64,000 bases of DNA from NCBI GenBank assembly GCA_015178975.1, contig WHVD01000097.1, positions 62,001-126,000 on the forward strand. The letters are read 5' to 3'. The notes beneath the pieces were generated by a model. The model was not told where the DNA came from. It did no database searches and was given only the letters and a program-made list of their open reading frames with translations. Shown in pieces: positions 1-12,400 of the stretch. A program made the translations under genes and the position numbers. This stretch comes from Hysterangium stoloniferum (Eukaryota > Basidiomycota > Agaricomycetes > Hysterangiales > Hysterangiaceae). Positions within the stretch are counted from its first letter, which is position 1, and the number at the start of each line of letters is the position of its first letter.

Positions 1-545
1 ATTGTCTGGTCAAACTTTTGATACGTCCCTTTTATTATGTTGATCCGTTCAATCTTATGTTTCACATATGTCAATCTATATTTGTAGTCCTTGAACTATT
101 TCCTTTTATTGTAATTTCGCTCTCGGTTATCATCAGCCTCCGAACTAATCATAAACTTCCCGTTCCTAGTCAAGCTTATTGTTAATGCCATTTTCCGCCC
201 TTCTCCCCATTAGTATTTTCTAGACGCCTGTTACTTGTATATGAACTCGCTGTAGTTGTAGTTACTAGGCAATCAGAATATCAACTCAGAATACCCTCAT
301 ACGTCTGTAATAGTCTCATACTAAGAATCCCCCCATCCACCTTCATGTGCACTCACCCACTCCCAGCCCTGACCCCTTGGCCCGACGCTCGACTTGTCCT
401 TCAGTTCCGATCAGTATCTCGTTGAAAGGAGCTCTTTAGGATTAGTCTTCGCCCGCCCGAAATCTAAGGACACCCTACGGATATTTGCGAGGGCGCAGCA
501 CATAAGCTGCAGTCAAGTCCCTTGGAAAGGCAAAATGCTCACACC
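1..545 (+). repeat. Possible remnant of an LTR-E-like repeat
   Basis: No coding region is visible here. A stretch near 490-520 (a run reading like GCACATAAGCTGCAGTCAAG) closely resembles a stretch near 27150 inside the TGTTA...TAACA solo LTR at 25960-27235, so this may be the tail of a related, diverged LTR. I cannot define its ends or a target duplication. It lies directly upstream of a gag fragment in the same orientation, so it could be that element's own 5' LTR. Confidence 0.3.
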
Positions 546-565
546 TTCATGAAGGATACCCTGGT

Positions 566-1743
566 CTTCCCACTGAGGCAAGTTATGCTCAAGCATCATG
601 GCCAACTACTTTATTTGGAGCCTGTCAACGTGAAATGAGGCTCTTACTACACTTCTCGAGTTTCAAGGGATAAGGTCATCACTGCCACAAAGGATTACAA
701 GACAAGGTACCCATCCATGCCTACGAGAATAGCCATCTGGCTGGGAAGGTACCATGGCATCATATCAGCACATGACTTATTCACTTGGCCTGGAACTCTC
801 GATGAGGTAACAAAGTTGATCCCAAAGTGGTCAAACGAAGTGATGTTCTTCCAAGAAAAGGGAATAGTGGGTATCAAGATGGAACTGTTCACTCTGCTCT
901 CTGATTTACTTTGTGTGCATGATGATCTGCTACAGATTATGCACATGTTACTCGGAGGGGACCACATCATGCCAAGGGTCAATACAGATTTCATATACAT
1001 TCAAGTGTTGAAGGAATCCATATACAGTAAACCCTCGAATGTGTGTTTCACCTACTTTACTCTCAGGTCAAGATTGATGCACAACCTGGAGAGATGTAAC
1101 AAGATGATGGTGGAATTGCTCAGTGGGTTTGATGAGCCAGAACAAACACCCTCATCCTCCAGCTCTGGTCCCTTTCACGGAGAATGTCCTGGGATACATG
1201 CCAGATCAACTGCCAAAAAAGGACAATTGTCTTTCTCGAATGTGTCTATAGAAAAGATCACAGTCAAAGTCATCTCCAGTTCCCCATCATCCTCAGGTCG
1301 AGATTCGCAGTGTCCTGATGAATCTTGCCATCCATTGTCTATCCATCCTATCCCATTTACTCCCCCAAGTGGACCCTCCAACAAGTTGTCCAATAGATTG
1401 AACAATTGGGACTGCGATCAAGGCTTGGAAGCTGGGAAGCAGAAATCAGATGATGGTTTTGATGATAAAAGAGGCCCAGGACTCACCAATGGTAAAACCA
1501 TCCCATCTCACAGAGCTCAAGAAAAGCCTTCCCATGGAGACACCACTGGGAATTCGTCGACATAAACCCTTAATCCCAGAAAGGGGGGCACTGATGAAGT
1601 TTCTGCAAATGGAAGGCAATCACAGACACACCTCTCAATGGACCAAGCCAAGGACAGATACGTTCCCATTTGACCCAGGACGCTCCCTCAAAAATTATGT
1701 TATGTGGGGGACTGTAATGTATTCAGGGGTTTCACTTAGATAG
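566..1743 (+). mobile_element. Ty3/Gypsy gag fragment (fossil)
   Basis: The translation is collinear with the N-terminal gag region of the chromovirus on the opposite strand at 16315-17328. Shared blocks include a W-L-x-R-Y start, a DLFT-WPGT/RPGN block, a PKWSNEV/PEWSNEV block, an HMLLGGDH/HVLLSGDH block and an LRSRL/LRGRL block. Near 1660 a TDTFPFDPG motif also matches that element around 14020. The fragment has no pol region and no recognisable 3' LTR. It is broken, diverged from the main copy and therefore probably older. The second half (about 1140-1560) is Ser/Pro-rich. Confidence 0.65.
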
Positions 1744-3089
1744 CTCAATATATGCTATAGTGTCACAGAGCTTCAACAATAAAACAAGCAAAGGTCCAGT
1801 AATTTAAATACTCATAGATTAATGAGCTGCACTATTAAGCTTAAACAACTCAAATCAATGCTTATTTTGATTATTGAAATGTTCAATAGAACAATATATG
1901 ACTCTTTTAGCAAATAAAAGAACTATTCCTTGAGAATAGGGCTAGAAGCTGAATATATGCACAGTAACTTAGCAGAGATTTAATATAAAGCTTCGGATTC
2001 TTGTATGCTTATTTGTAACTATTAATAGTTATTTAACAAGGTGTTAAATAATTTATTAATAGGGAAAGTAATGTGTGTTGGATTATTTGAGTGCTTGTAC
2101 TTGATTAATTCAATAAACTTAGGGCTGGGCCTTGAATAATCTAGTATTGGCAGGGAATTTCAGTAAGGATACTTAGATACTTATTAGGTTTATTATGTAA
2201 TTAATAAGCCTAAAGGGTAGCTGTGAGGCTGGGGGAACTTAGATGATTAGCTAAGTTCAAAAGTTGCTGACAAAGATTCAAGATTCTGCAAGTGTAGGTG
2301 CTTGCAGTTAGTGTATCAGACTAAGACTATTATTGTCCTTAGGATGATTAGATAAGCTTCTGAGCTATGCAGTAAAATGTGTGTGTGATAAGATGATTTT
2401 ATTGGAAACTTGGCCCTCCTTATATACATTTTGATAACTAAATATTTAACTATTTATTTATTTTATGAGGTCATTAGTTAGGTCATAATGACCTCATATT
2501 CTACTTATTTTTTACCTTTTATTTACCATGTGATTCCCCTCTCTGAGACAAGGGTTCCAACCTTTGGCTTGAACATGAAGGTTCAAGGCCATGGTCCCGG
2601 GACGGAAGCATTTGATGAGTTGGCAGAATCAAATTATGACTCACTGCTGTGGTGAACCCCTTTTGGAGCACTGCAAAATCCTTCCGAAGGAGATGAACTT
2701 TAATAAATGAATTTTATTGTGCACTAAATCTTACTTAAAATAGACATTTTGGGTCACACAAGAGTGGAACTAAAGGTGACTATTAGGTTGAATTTAGTTT
2801 GTAAGTAAATATCACATCTAGTATTAATATTGAGCATGTCAAAATTATACCCAAAAAATAACCTTTTATCAGCATTTTATGGTGGCATAAATGAGTCATT
2901 TTGAGACAACATTAAAGAGAAATAATAGTTGAAAATTAGATAGACTTTTGCAAGTTAATAAAGATAACATTTTGTACTTGTTATATGGAGTATTTAAATC
3001 CTATTCCTAAATGTGTCCTTTAGTGAAGTGTTAAAAAAATAAATTTAGTAATCAGATTTTAGAATACATCAAAATGAGCTATTTAGTAC
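1744..3089. other. AT-rich gene-free stretch
   Basis: About 1.3 kb of AT-rich sequence with no ORF, splice pattern or protein similarity that I recognise. It contains one perfect hairpin (2464-2498) and many short A/T runs. It separates the gag fragment from a dead SRAP gene and is most simply read as decayed non-autonomous repeat DNA; I could not find paired terminal repeats. Confidence 0.5.
2464..2498. repeat. Perfect 13-bp inverted repeat with 9-nt loop
   Basis: TATGAGGTCATTA at 2464-2476 is followed after nine bases by its exact reverse complement TAATGACCTCATA at 2486-2498. The loop repeats part of the arm (GGTCA), so alternative pairings exist. It sits in AT-rich gene-free DNA and its function is unknown. 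Confidence 0.7.
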
Positions 3090-3386
3090 ATGGATTTAAA
3101 ACAGTACAAGATGTTTCCCAAATTTAGAATTTTGTGCAATCCAAAATTCATCGCACTCTGTGCATGTCACTTTGGAGACGATCTTCGCATGAACTCACAC
3201 AATAAAAGTTGCTTGTTACCAATTGGGCGGCAAGATGTGAGCATGAATATAACAAAAAAATTACTGGCAGGTGACACTATTTGTTGATTGTACCGATGTA
3301 TCAAATATGCAGCATGACGATTCACCGCAACATACCAATTGTACATGACAAATCGTCATACTTACCACGATATGCAATTAATATTC

Positions 3387-3445
3387 GTGTGTCATGGGGT
3401 GATGAATTGCATGTCACAGGTAATGAATTGTGTGTCATGGGGTGA
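3387..3445 (+). repeat. Short direct repeat, two copies
   Basis: The 16-base unit GTGTGTCATGGGGTGA occurs at 3387-3402 and again at 3430-3445, both next to a TGAATTG word. It lies just upstream of the dead SRAP gene. It could be a footprint of a small insertion; nothing more can be said. Confidence 0.5.
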
Positions 3446-3900
3446 CACTTCATCACAAGCAACATATCATCATCACAACCCTTGCTCAAATGCACCAGTT
3501 ATCAGGAGGCACGCTCCCAATGGGGTTTAGTACCTCACTGGTTGAAACACAAGGACGTGAGGCTCAACACCATAAATGCATGAGCTGATAATTTCATCAA
3601 ATCGGCCCGCAATGGAGCAATATGAAGGCAAAAAAACAATGTGTTGTCGTTTGTGATTGGTCAGTTCATCCATACCCGTCCTGCCAGAGACTGATCCAAG
3701 CTTACATCATTAGCTATTTTGAGCAGTTGAAGAAGGGCAAGGGGTATTTACCACATTTCATTTGCTGCAAGGACAACAGACTTATGATTATGGCTGGTCT
3801 ATATGATTCAACTCTGTATGATCGTATTGTCAGGTCAGTGTTCACCTTTTAAATTATTCTCTAGGCACTACTAATGAACTGTGGCACTTATGCACTGGCA
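3440..3900 (+). pseudogene. Dead SRAP/HMCES-like peptidase gene fragment
   Basis: Reading past stops, the segment carries the hallmarks of the SOS-response-associated peptidase family (YedK/HMCES), which shields abasic sites in single-stranded DNA by a covalent link. Visible in order are a SNAPVIRRH block near 3490, WGLVPHWLKHKDVRLNTINA near 3522-3580, ADNFIKSARNGAI near 3583-3620, QCVVVC near 3634, and FEQLKKGKGYLPHF ... RLMIMAGLYD near 3718-3810. GT-AG-like gaps around 3652-3712 and 3832-3878 fit decayed introns. In-frame TGA codons interrupt the conserved core, where family members read Arg and Trp, which fits C-to-T and G-to-A decay. The N-terminal catalytic Cys motif (MCGR) is not found, and similarity fades after about 3900, before an LTR inserted at 4022. 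The copy cannot be functional. It may be a host gene caught in the repeat region or a duplicated fragment. Confidence 0.72.
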
Positions 3901-4021
3901 ATGTAAGGCTTCGGTGTGCCTGCAGCTGTTGTTGACTGCTAGCAGTATCTCGGGCTCTTCCTCAGGCTTCAGCCCAAATTTCCACTCTTCATTCAACCAT
4001 TGTACCAACCACCACTTGCTG

Positions 4022-4627
4022 TGTGAGAGGTATGGTGAAATACACTCAGGAAATATAGTCGGATGAGCTCTTACTATATTTCCTTTATTATTTCTGTTTT
4101 CTCTCTTTTATTATATCTATAATTAGTTCGATGACCTATGTATGCGGTACATAGACTCTTGTGGGCACACACATGCCAGACTTATGTATTCTAGTGCCTG
4201 TAGTTTAGAACTCAGACACTTTTTACACCGCAACCACGACTTACCCAGACACTTGTTAGTGTCCTGTAAGTTGTGATTGGTGTATCGTCTCGACCGTCAC
4301 AGACGGGCTTTAGCTATCTACTCAATCTGAGTTTCGAACTGTACCAGTCAAAACTCAATCCTTATCTCAACCTGCGTGGACTACATCCACGCTACTCTAT
4401 TATCCGACTCTCTAGTTACTCTACTTTGCACTTAACAGTCAATTCTACTTATTCGTTCTAGCTATCTACTTACTTTAGATAGCCACTTCTCTCTACTGTA
4501 TTGAACTAAGCAGTCAATATGCGTTCAGCCTGTATTAGACTTAGACAGTCAATACATCCTGGTATCATACCTAAACGGTCGATATTCTTCGTATATAGAA
4601 CAGTTAGAACTTCTACCACTCTTCACA
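4022..4627 (+). mobile_element. Solo LTR (type B), TSD TGCTG
   Basis: This 606-bp unit starts TGTGAGAGGTATGG and ends CACTCTTCACA, giving short inverted ends TGTGA/TCACA. It is flanked by a perfect 5-bp target duplication TGCTG (4017-4021 and 4628-4632). It is closely similar to the LTR at 20993-21622. No internal region is attached, so it is a solo LTR left after recombination. Confidence 0.9.
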
Positions 4628-4940
4628 TGCTGTGACGCATCCGGCCTGCTCCCTCTCGATTCTCTTGTAGATACTATAGCAGCTATGCTCTATACGATGC
4701 TACGGAACTGCTATGTATCTTAGTTATGCGATGCAGTAAATATATAAATGTATTAAAAATAAATAAAAAAAGTAGCTGCACGTGATCTATTTTTTGTATG
4801 ATGTTTCAGGATGTATGACCTATTGTGCTTTCTTTTTTTTTTTGGCCTACATTAGGATCTATTGTCTACTGCTATTATTCCTTTACAGATAAATACCATA
4901 TGCAGCAAGCTTGTAGCTCTCCAGAAACAATTACCTTTTC

Positions 4941-7900
4941 ATGCCTGCCTGTAATTGTGAATCACATGGCTGTAAGGGAAAAAATAACACTCTTTGCATC
5001 TTCAACAACCACGAGCGTGAAGATTAGAGGTGAAATTTCCAGCAGGCCTTTACTAAGGCCACCCAAGTTTGTGACAAGCACAATGACAACATTTCAGCCT
5101 ATATCTCCTCCCTGACACTATCTGATAATGTGACTGGAAGCAACACCACCCCAGGGGGTCACCTCTGGTCCCTTTCAGATCAAGATGACCCACTATCAGA
5201 AAATGGGATGGGAAACAACATTGCCCCAGGTGGTCATCTCTGTTCCCATTCAATGGACTCAACTTGCAGGTCTGATCCTGTTCAAACATTGTCCCGCCAT
5301 TCACCACTCAGTGACACACTCTCCAAACTTCGCAGTATTGAGAAGGACCTCAAATCCTTGACTTAAATTGTCAGGCCTCAACTAACGAATCTTTTTTTCC
5401 CCTCGTCGCGGGACAATATATTCCTGTTGAAGTCCGCAATATCAGCTGCTCACTTACTCCACACTCACCTCTCCTTAGTCACCAATCAAGTGACTTCTGT
5501 TCGTGAAACCAAGGCCACTATCAATGACCATCTAACCCCCTTCCTTCAAGAGCTCATGGATGGCAACACATCATGGAACAAGAAAATGAAACTGTTACCT
5601 GAGGTCAAGGAAACCATCTCTACTTACGACACAAGTGAGCTTCTTCCACCAGCATGCTATTCAAATATGCTAATCCAGTCCTCCAGCTCACCATTTTGAG
5701 GATACCTTACCTAATGTCGACCTGATCATTCAAGTCTCCTTGTTTACTATGATTGCCCTCCAAGTAGTCCTCCATGTCAGTCGTCGTGGTTGCCATTTCC
5801 TTCTCTCGATGATTCGGTACATCATTCAACTCTCCATGACTCATAACATTTCCCCACACAATGAAGAGTTTGTTGCCCACTTCCCTGCTGATCCAGACTC
5901 AGCCTCAAAGAAGTTTGCTCTAGATGGAAAGGAAACAATATATGCCATCTGCCCACAGGCCCAATGTCACAAAACTTATCCACCAATTTTCTACAAGGAC
6001 TCTTCCATCCCAGTTTACCCCAAATACTGTATCTACACAGAGTTTTCAGGAGGTCCTGAGTGCGGAACACATCTGACTTGCCCTTGTATATTTGGCGATA
6101 TTATTGTGGAGGTCCCCATCAAGCGATTCATATCCTTCAGTTTTAAGGACTTCGTATCTGGACTTCTTTCGTGTCCTGGGTTTGAAGACCAGATGGATAA
6201 TCCACAGACATGCTCTGCTGGTGAAGCTATGCATGACATATTCGATGGACAATTTCTTCGAAATTTCAAGGACCCTAATGGACAACCCTTCCACTTGACC
6301 GTCCAAGTAGGGCACTATTCATTCAGCCTTTGCGTCGACTTCTTTAATCCTTTTATGAACAAGCAAGCTGGCAAAAAGAGTTTCATTGGCATCATATCTG
6401 TTCTATGCATCAATCTTCCTCCTTCACTGTGATATAAAGCAGAAAACATGTTCCTTGCAGGTGTTATTCCTGGTCTGAATGAGCCTCCTTTCACAGCAAT
6501 TAATCATTACCTCACATCTTTAATTTGCGAATTCCAGTCCTTTTGGGATACCAGCATTCAATTTTCACAAACATACAACTATCCTGAAGGACGTCTAGTA
6601 CAATGTGCCCTCATTTTGGTCATATGTGACCTTCTCGCCACATGAAAGACTGCAGGCTTTGCTGCATGCAGCCACGAGCACTTCTGCTTGGTTTGTCACT
6701 GTACATGATCATGCCAAGGTATGGTGATACTAATTACCATAGCTGGAAGTGCGGGACTGACGCTGATTGTTGGAATGCTGCTGAGTCATATCGCCGAGTG
6801 GCTACCCCGGAATCCAGGTTGAATGAGTTCAATAAAACAGGTGTTCAATGGTCTGAGCTTCTCCGTCTTCCATACTTTGATATTGCACGCTGCGTTGTGA
6901 TCAATTCGATGCACAACCTATTCCTTGGGCTTATCAAGGAACATTTTAGTGGCATTCTCGGGATTGCATCTATGTGTTACCGTGAGAGCACAGTAATCTC
7001 GCTGGCTCTTGGTGCTCTACCTCCAGATCTATCTGAAAGTGACAGAAAGGGAGTGGATAAGCTTAAAAGGTGGCTTGAAGCACCAGCTGCAACGGCTTTC
7101 TCGCCCGACCGGGTAAAGGCAGTGGAAAAACTGAAGAGTGCCAACCTCAAGTCACTCAACTTCATCTGTAAACATGTTCAGTGTCCTCTCCCAACCAGGA
7201 TGAGGAATTACACCAAGATGGACTATGTGAGTGCCATCTTTGATTGGGTGAGCCTTCAATTCTCTATATCCAGCTGACATCCTAAGTCCTTGATAGCGTC
7301 TCAAGCAAGTGGAAGACCGCGAAACTGGTGTGGATACCTCTACACAGCTTGGTCATGTTCTCTCCCCCAAAGACATGACAGATATGGGCTGACCTGGAGC
7401 TTATAGTCATGCCTGCATGGATGACTTCCGTTCCTCACAACCTCGGAAATGCTGCTCATGGCAAACTCAAAGCTGATCAGTGGTGTGCCCTCAGTACTAT
7501 TCACCTTCCCTTGTCACTCATTTGTCTGTGGGGCTATGTCAACAGCGATGATCCTCGTTCAGTTCGTTGCCAGAAAATCCTCGAAGTGACAATGTCATTG
7601 GCCTCAGCAGTTGTCATTGCTACATCTCACACTATTTCCGCCACCCATGCCAATGCCTACTTACAGTACATGATTGACTACCTCAATGGCATCAAGGAAC
7701 TTTTCCCCAAATACAAGCTTCATCCTAACCATCACATGGCCCTTCACATTCATGAATACCTCCTGTTATTTGGTCCAGTCCATTGCTGGTGGACATTCCC
7801 CTTTGAGCAGATGATTGGAGTGCTTCAGCGTATGCCGCATAACAACAAAATGGGTGAATTAGTTGTTACTGGTCCTTGCGAGTAGAGCTGATACTATGCT

Positions 7901-8680
7901 TAAGGAGAACTTGAAGAATTGATTGCTCGTGCTTACACACGATCAGCCCATCTTCGTGGGATATTATTGAAAACCAGATGTCCTGACATCATACGGCACT
8001 GTGAGTCTATTTTTCGCAAGCTTGTTGATCCCCAAATACGTGATAGCCTCCAGACTGACATTCAAAGTCTGGGAGCGTTTCTCGAGGATGAGAATGATGT
8101 GCAGCACATGGTGGTTATAAAGCGGACTATGCGTTTGCTTCTGACAGAACTGCATCTCGCCTTTCAGCACTCCCAGATCGAGGCACTGCCTTCTGGTTAC
8201 TTCCTCTTGAATTTTTCCATGCAAAACCCATTCCTGCTAAAGTTGCACACATCATTGAATTTTCAATAGAAGGAATGAACAAGACTTATCTTGCCGTTCA
8301 ATGTCACAAACCAGTGACACTCCATCACGATCCATTCTCCCGATATCCCATTCTTCAGGCTCAGCTATGGGAAATGCAGCTATCTAATCTCGAAATCGTG
8401 ACGCCAAGTCAGATATCATCACACTGTGCACAACTCCCAGTTGAAATTGGACATGAGAAGTACGTTGCTGTTCTTTCACTTTGTCATATATGCGCCCCAC
8501 CCACCTGCCAATCACTGGACTAACAAATCAAAAATCTTCGGTATGTCTAGCCTCATGTTGGGCCACTGTAAAGTAATCACCCTTTCAATAAAATTGTTGC
8601 AATCTGTCGCATTTAACCCCACCATCACACTTACCATCACTAAGCTTGAGGTCACCTATCTGAGATCTTATAGTTGATAT
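4941..8680 (+). pseudogene. Decayed CACTA/EnSpm (Tnp2-type) transposase
   Basis: This is a DNA transposon remnant. The reading starts with a Cys-rich N-terminus at 4941 (MPACNCESHGCKGK...NHERED, followed by a stop), typical of the zinc-binding start of basidiomycete Tnp2 proteins. A Ser-rich linker follows to about 5700. The Tnp2 core runs from 5740: CVDFFNPFMNKQAGKKS (about 6335-6380), GVIPGLNEPPF (about 6460-6490), then VQWSELLRLPYFDIARCVVI and INSMHNLFLGLIKEHFSGIL (about 6844-6960). The C-terminal domain includes WWTFPFEQMIGVLQRMPHNN (about 7790-7850) and ends near 8677. Open stretches lie in all three frames and are separated by stops or frameshifts near 5025, 5370, 5700, 6440, 6640, 7280-7400, 7885 and 8270; some of these may be introns (for example around 7245-7295). 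I did not find CACTA terminal repeats or a 3-bp target duplication. The copy is full-length in content but dead. Confidence 0.85.
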
Positions 8681-8875
8681 TCTGGGACTGAACGGTACGG
8701 TTTTGACTCCATCAGAGGACCCAAGGACTTTTGTTGCAAGTGCAGACTAGATGATTACTAGAAAGCATCACATTCTAAGTAATATATATCATGATCACTC
8801 TGATAGTTAGTAGCTCCCCATACAGTACTCTTGTGGATGCGCTTGAGCACTAATACATGAGATCTCTTGTTTCAA
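8681..8875. other. Boundary between CACTA relic and chromovirus
   Basis: About 200 bp with no recognisable coding sequence, lying between the end of the Tnp2 relic and the recognisable part of the chromovirus extra ORF. The 3' LTR expected for the minus-strand chromovirus is not found here, so the element appears truncated at this edge. Confidence 0.4.
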
Positions 8876-9067
8876 CTACTCATCACATATTGTGAAGAAA
8901 GTCGACGAGGGGGTAGGTCCTAAGGTACCTCGATTGCTCTCGACATTGTCTGTACGAGGCATGTGGGTAATGAATGCCCCGCCAGTCGTGGACGTACTGG
9001 CTATCGGGGCCCACGGGACCTTCTTGAACTTAGGGAGGACTTGCTTGTTCTGCTGGAATGGGAACAT
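8876..9067 (-). mobile_element. Start of extra ORF of the chromovirus (fossil)
   Basis: The short reading begins MFPFQQNKQVLPKFKKVPWA and resembles the start of the extra ORF at 22389 (QQ-x-KP-x-x-P-x-FK pattern followed by Thr/Ser-rich sequence). It lies in the same place, downstream of the chromodomain integrase. Only the beginning survives. Confidence 0.5.
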
Positions 9068-9427
9068 CGTAGCGTGGCAAGGTGATGAAGTGGAAGGTAG
9101 ATGGAAGAGCTGTAGATAGGTGAAGGACGTGGTATGAAAGATAAAGAAAATTTATGCAATTTTACGTGTACTTTTTATATATATATTAAATTGAAACTCC
9201 ACTCGGTTGGTTGTTAAACGAGGTTCAGTAATTGTGGCCGGGTTTTCAATAAAATATTTCCACCGTCAATGAGGGGTTGTCCCAACCGATCGGAAGGAGA
9301 GTAAAAATGAAAGAGAATAGATGCCAATGAGACAGCTCACTGAACGGCTGAAATGTTTCTGGAAGGAAGTTACGAAAGAAACAGAATAATTGATAGAATA
9401 GATGCTTCCTCGAGCGCATATATGTCG
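9068..9427 (-). other. Spacer between integrase and extra ORF
   Basis: About 360 bp between the end of the chromodomain and the extra ORF of the chromovirus. It holds AT-rich runs (TATATATATATA near 9178), no ORF and no splice signal I trust. A spacer of similar position, about 170 bp, separates the same two parts in the copy at 21623-25556, so it is a normal part of this family. Confidence 0.55.
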
Positions 9428-12400
9428 TTAGATTTTGAACAGCGCCTTGTACGCCCTCAGAAGTGCTGGAGCGTTTCTGAGGTTAGTACTGTTTAGCCAC
9501 GAATCCTCCTCAGGTCCATAACCTTTCCAGCGTACCCTAAATAGCAGGCGATTTCGCTGTTTTCTGTGCCCAACGATAGCTTCGACCTCATATTCTTCAT
9601 GATCCAGTTTCAACTCTCTTAGGTTCTCAAGTTGGGGTCTTGGACCGAGATTGGGAGGAGAGGGTTGATATTTTCGGAGATGGTCCCGGTTAATGACTAG
9701 ATGCATCGGATACTCCGAGGGGATCTTAAGCCTAAATACTTGAGGGTTCAGTTTCTCAAGCACCTCAAATGGTCCAATCCGTCTTTGTATTAGTTTCTTC
9801 CCAGTTCCCTTGACTTCCACCAGTTCAAGGGAGTGGGGGTTTACCAATATGAGGTCTCCCTTGGAGATATCTTCTACAGGTCTTTGCTTCTTGTTATACA
9901 CTCGTGCTTGAATCTCCTGAGCTCGAGCGATCAAATCTCGCGCCATCTGGCGATGATTTTCTAGTTCGAGAATCCATTGATCAGCCATAGGGCTATCTGA
10001 TAGTTCTCTAGGAACTAGGGGTTCGTCACCTCCTAGAACTCGAGACATTCCTCTCGGGAGATATCCCATTAATAAGAAGGCCAGAGCGTAGTTCGTGGAA
10101 CTGTGAACGGTTGAGTTGTACATGTGGACAACCACTTCACTCCATTGGGACCAGCTCTCCTTAGCAGAAGCACAATAGGCTCGAAGCATCTGTTCTATGG
10201 TCGCATTCATATTCTCCATTTGTCCATCCGTCTGGGGATGATGAGCTGAAGATACCGCGAGGGTAGTACCATAAATCTTACAGACTTCCCGCCAGAACCT
10301 GCAGGTCCATCTCTTGTCCCGATCACAGATTATTCGAAAGGGCAGTCCAAAGGGGCTGGCCACTTGTTTGACAAATATTCGTCCGAATCCTTCAGCTGTA
10401 AGGTTCGAGAAAGTAGGTATGGTAATAGCAAAACGCGTCAATTTATCAACGGCAACGAAGACTGCAGAATAAGAATCCTTCCCTGAGTCGGGTAGTCCTG
10501 TGATTAAGTCCATAGAAATTACTTCGAAAGGCCTAAAAGGTACGTTGGCAGGTCTGAGGGCTCCTTGACGACCGGTGCGATCAACTTTGGTTTTTTGGCA
10601 AATGTCGCAGGTACGTGCGTACGACAAGCAATCTTGTAGCATTTTTGGCCAAAAGAACCGGTCTTTCATCAGGTTGAAGAACCGTTGGCCTCCGGTGTGC
10701 GCTCCCTCAAAAGGGTTATCATGTACCAACCTTAAGATAGAGTTAGTCATGGTACTGGGCACACAGACTCAACTTTTCCAGTCCGAGTCACGAAAGTACA
10801 GGAGTCTGTTTGCTCCCACAAAGTAGTGAGAAGGAGTAACCACCGCATTGGGTGAAGGGGTATCTAGAGCGTAGAGATTCCTGAAAACAGGATCTTTCGC
10901 GTATCCCTCTAGAAATTTATTTATGTATCCCTCCTCGATACTGATTAGCAACTGAGGATGACGCAATGCGAAGTTCGACTCGTCTTCCTGATCGTTTCTT
11001 ATTGCGTTATGGGAATCCCATTCTGACTGTCAGACCTTTTGAGTCGCTCCGAAAGGTTCCATAGAGTCGTGTATGGTAGAGAAGACCGCCTTCTTAGCAG
11101 GTTCGTCCTTCCATAGATTTTCCTCAGTACTCTTGTCCAAAGAGGTTGAGGTGATAGCTTGTAAATCATCTCTAATGGGGCTCACAAAAGCTTGTACTCG
11201 AGGGAGTCTGGACAGTGGGTCCACGTTGCTGTGAACTCTTCCTGCTCGGTGTAAGATCTCGAGACCTGGAAATGCAGCGTATATCGCCCCCCATGCGGCT
11301 AGTCGACGATTAGTGTTCTCGTACAATCTAGCCCATTGCAGAACTGCATGGTCTGTAATGAGTAGAACATGTTCACCTTCAATGAAGGGTTGAAAATGAA
11401 CTAGTCCTTCCTTTGCTGCTAACGCTTCCCGTTCAGTAGCGGAATAGTTACGTTCAGCGTTTTTCAGCGTGCGACTCCAGTATGCAATGACTCACCCAAC
11501 GGTAACCTCGGTCTCCTCGAAAGTGGATCTCCATGAGTCTGACCACTCAATCTCGGGCTGTTTGGTGTTATACTGATGAACAAAGGATGGCACGTCCTGC
11601 ACACGGTCGAAAGCCAGTTTGGCTTGGGCATGGATCTTAGTGTCTATTAAGTCTCCTAAAGCCATTTTCTGGACTTGTTGGAGACAACAGCCTAAGGCAA
11701 AATCCGAAGCGTCCGTATATAGCCAATAGGGCATCCCGCTTACTGGATGTCCCAGCACTGGTGCTGATCCTAGCGCGGCTTTAACGTCCTCATAAGCTCT
11801 GACATGTTCAGTGGTCCACGCCCAGGGTGTTCCCTTCTTCAGGAGTGAGAATAAAGGAGACACCAGCCAAGAATAGAATGGTATGTATGCCGAAAAATAA
11901 AGGACCATCCCAAGGAACCGTTGCAGTTCGGAAACCTTAGTAGGTGGGGCCAGTTCCAATATAGCGCGAACTTTCTCTTGATGAGTTGAGAAACCCAACC
12001 TGGATACCTTATGACCCAACAACAAGATCGAATTATATCCGATAAAACATTTCTTGGGGGAGAGAGTGATGCCGGCCGAAGCAATAGCGCCGAGCACCTG
12101 ATTTAGGTGAAGCAGATGATCGTCCCAATTTTTAGAGAATATTACTATGTCGTCGATGTAAACCAAACAAAAGATCCACAAATAGGGTGCTAAAACTGTT
12201 TGCATAACGCGCTGAAACGTGGAGGGACTGTTTCTAAGCCCAAACGGCATCCTTTTAAATTGCCACAGCCCTCTGTGAGATCTGAAGGCTGTTTTGGGCT
12301 TATAATCCTCTAACATTTCTAATTGAGTAAATCCAGCTAATGCGTCGAAAGAAGATAGGACGTTTGACCCCGACAACGCTTGCATGATCTCCGATTGACG

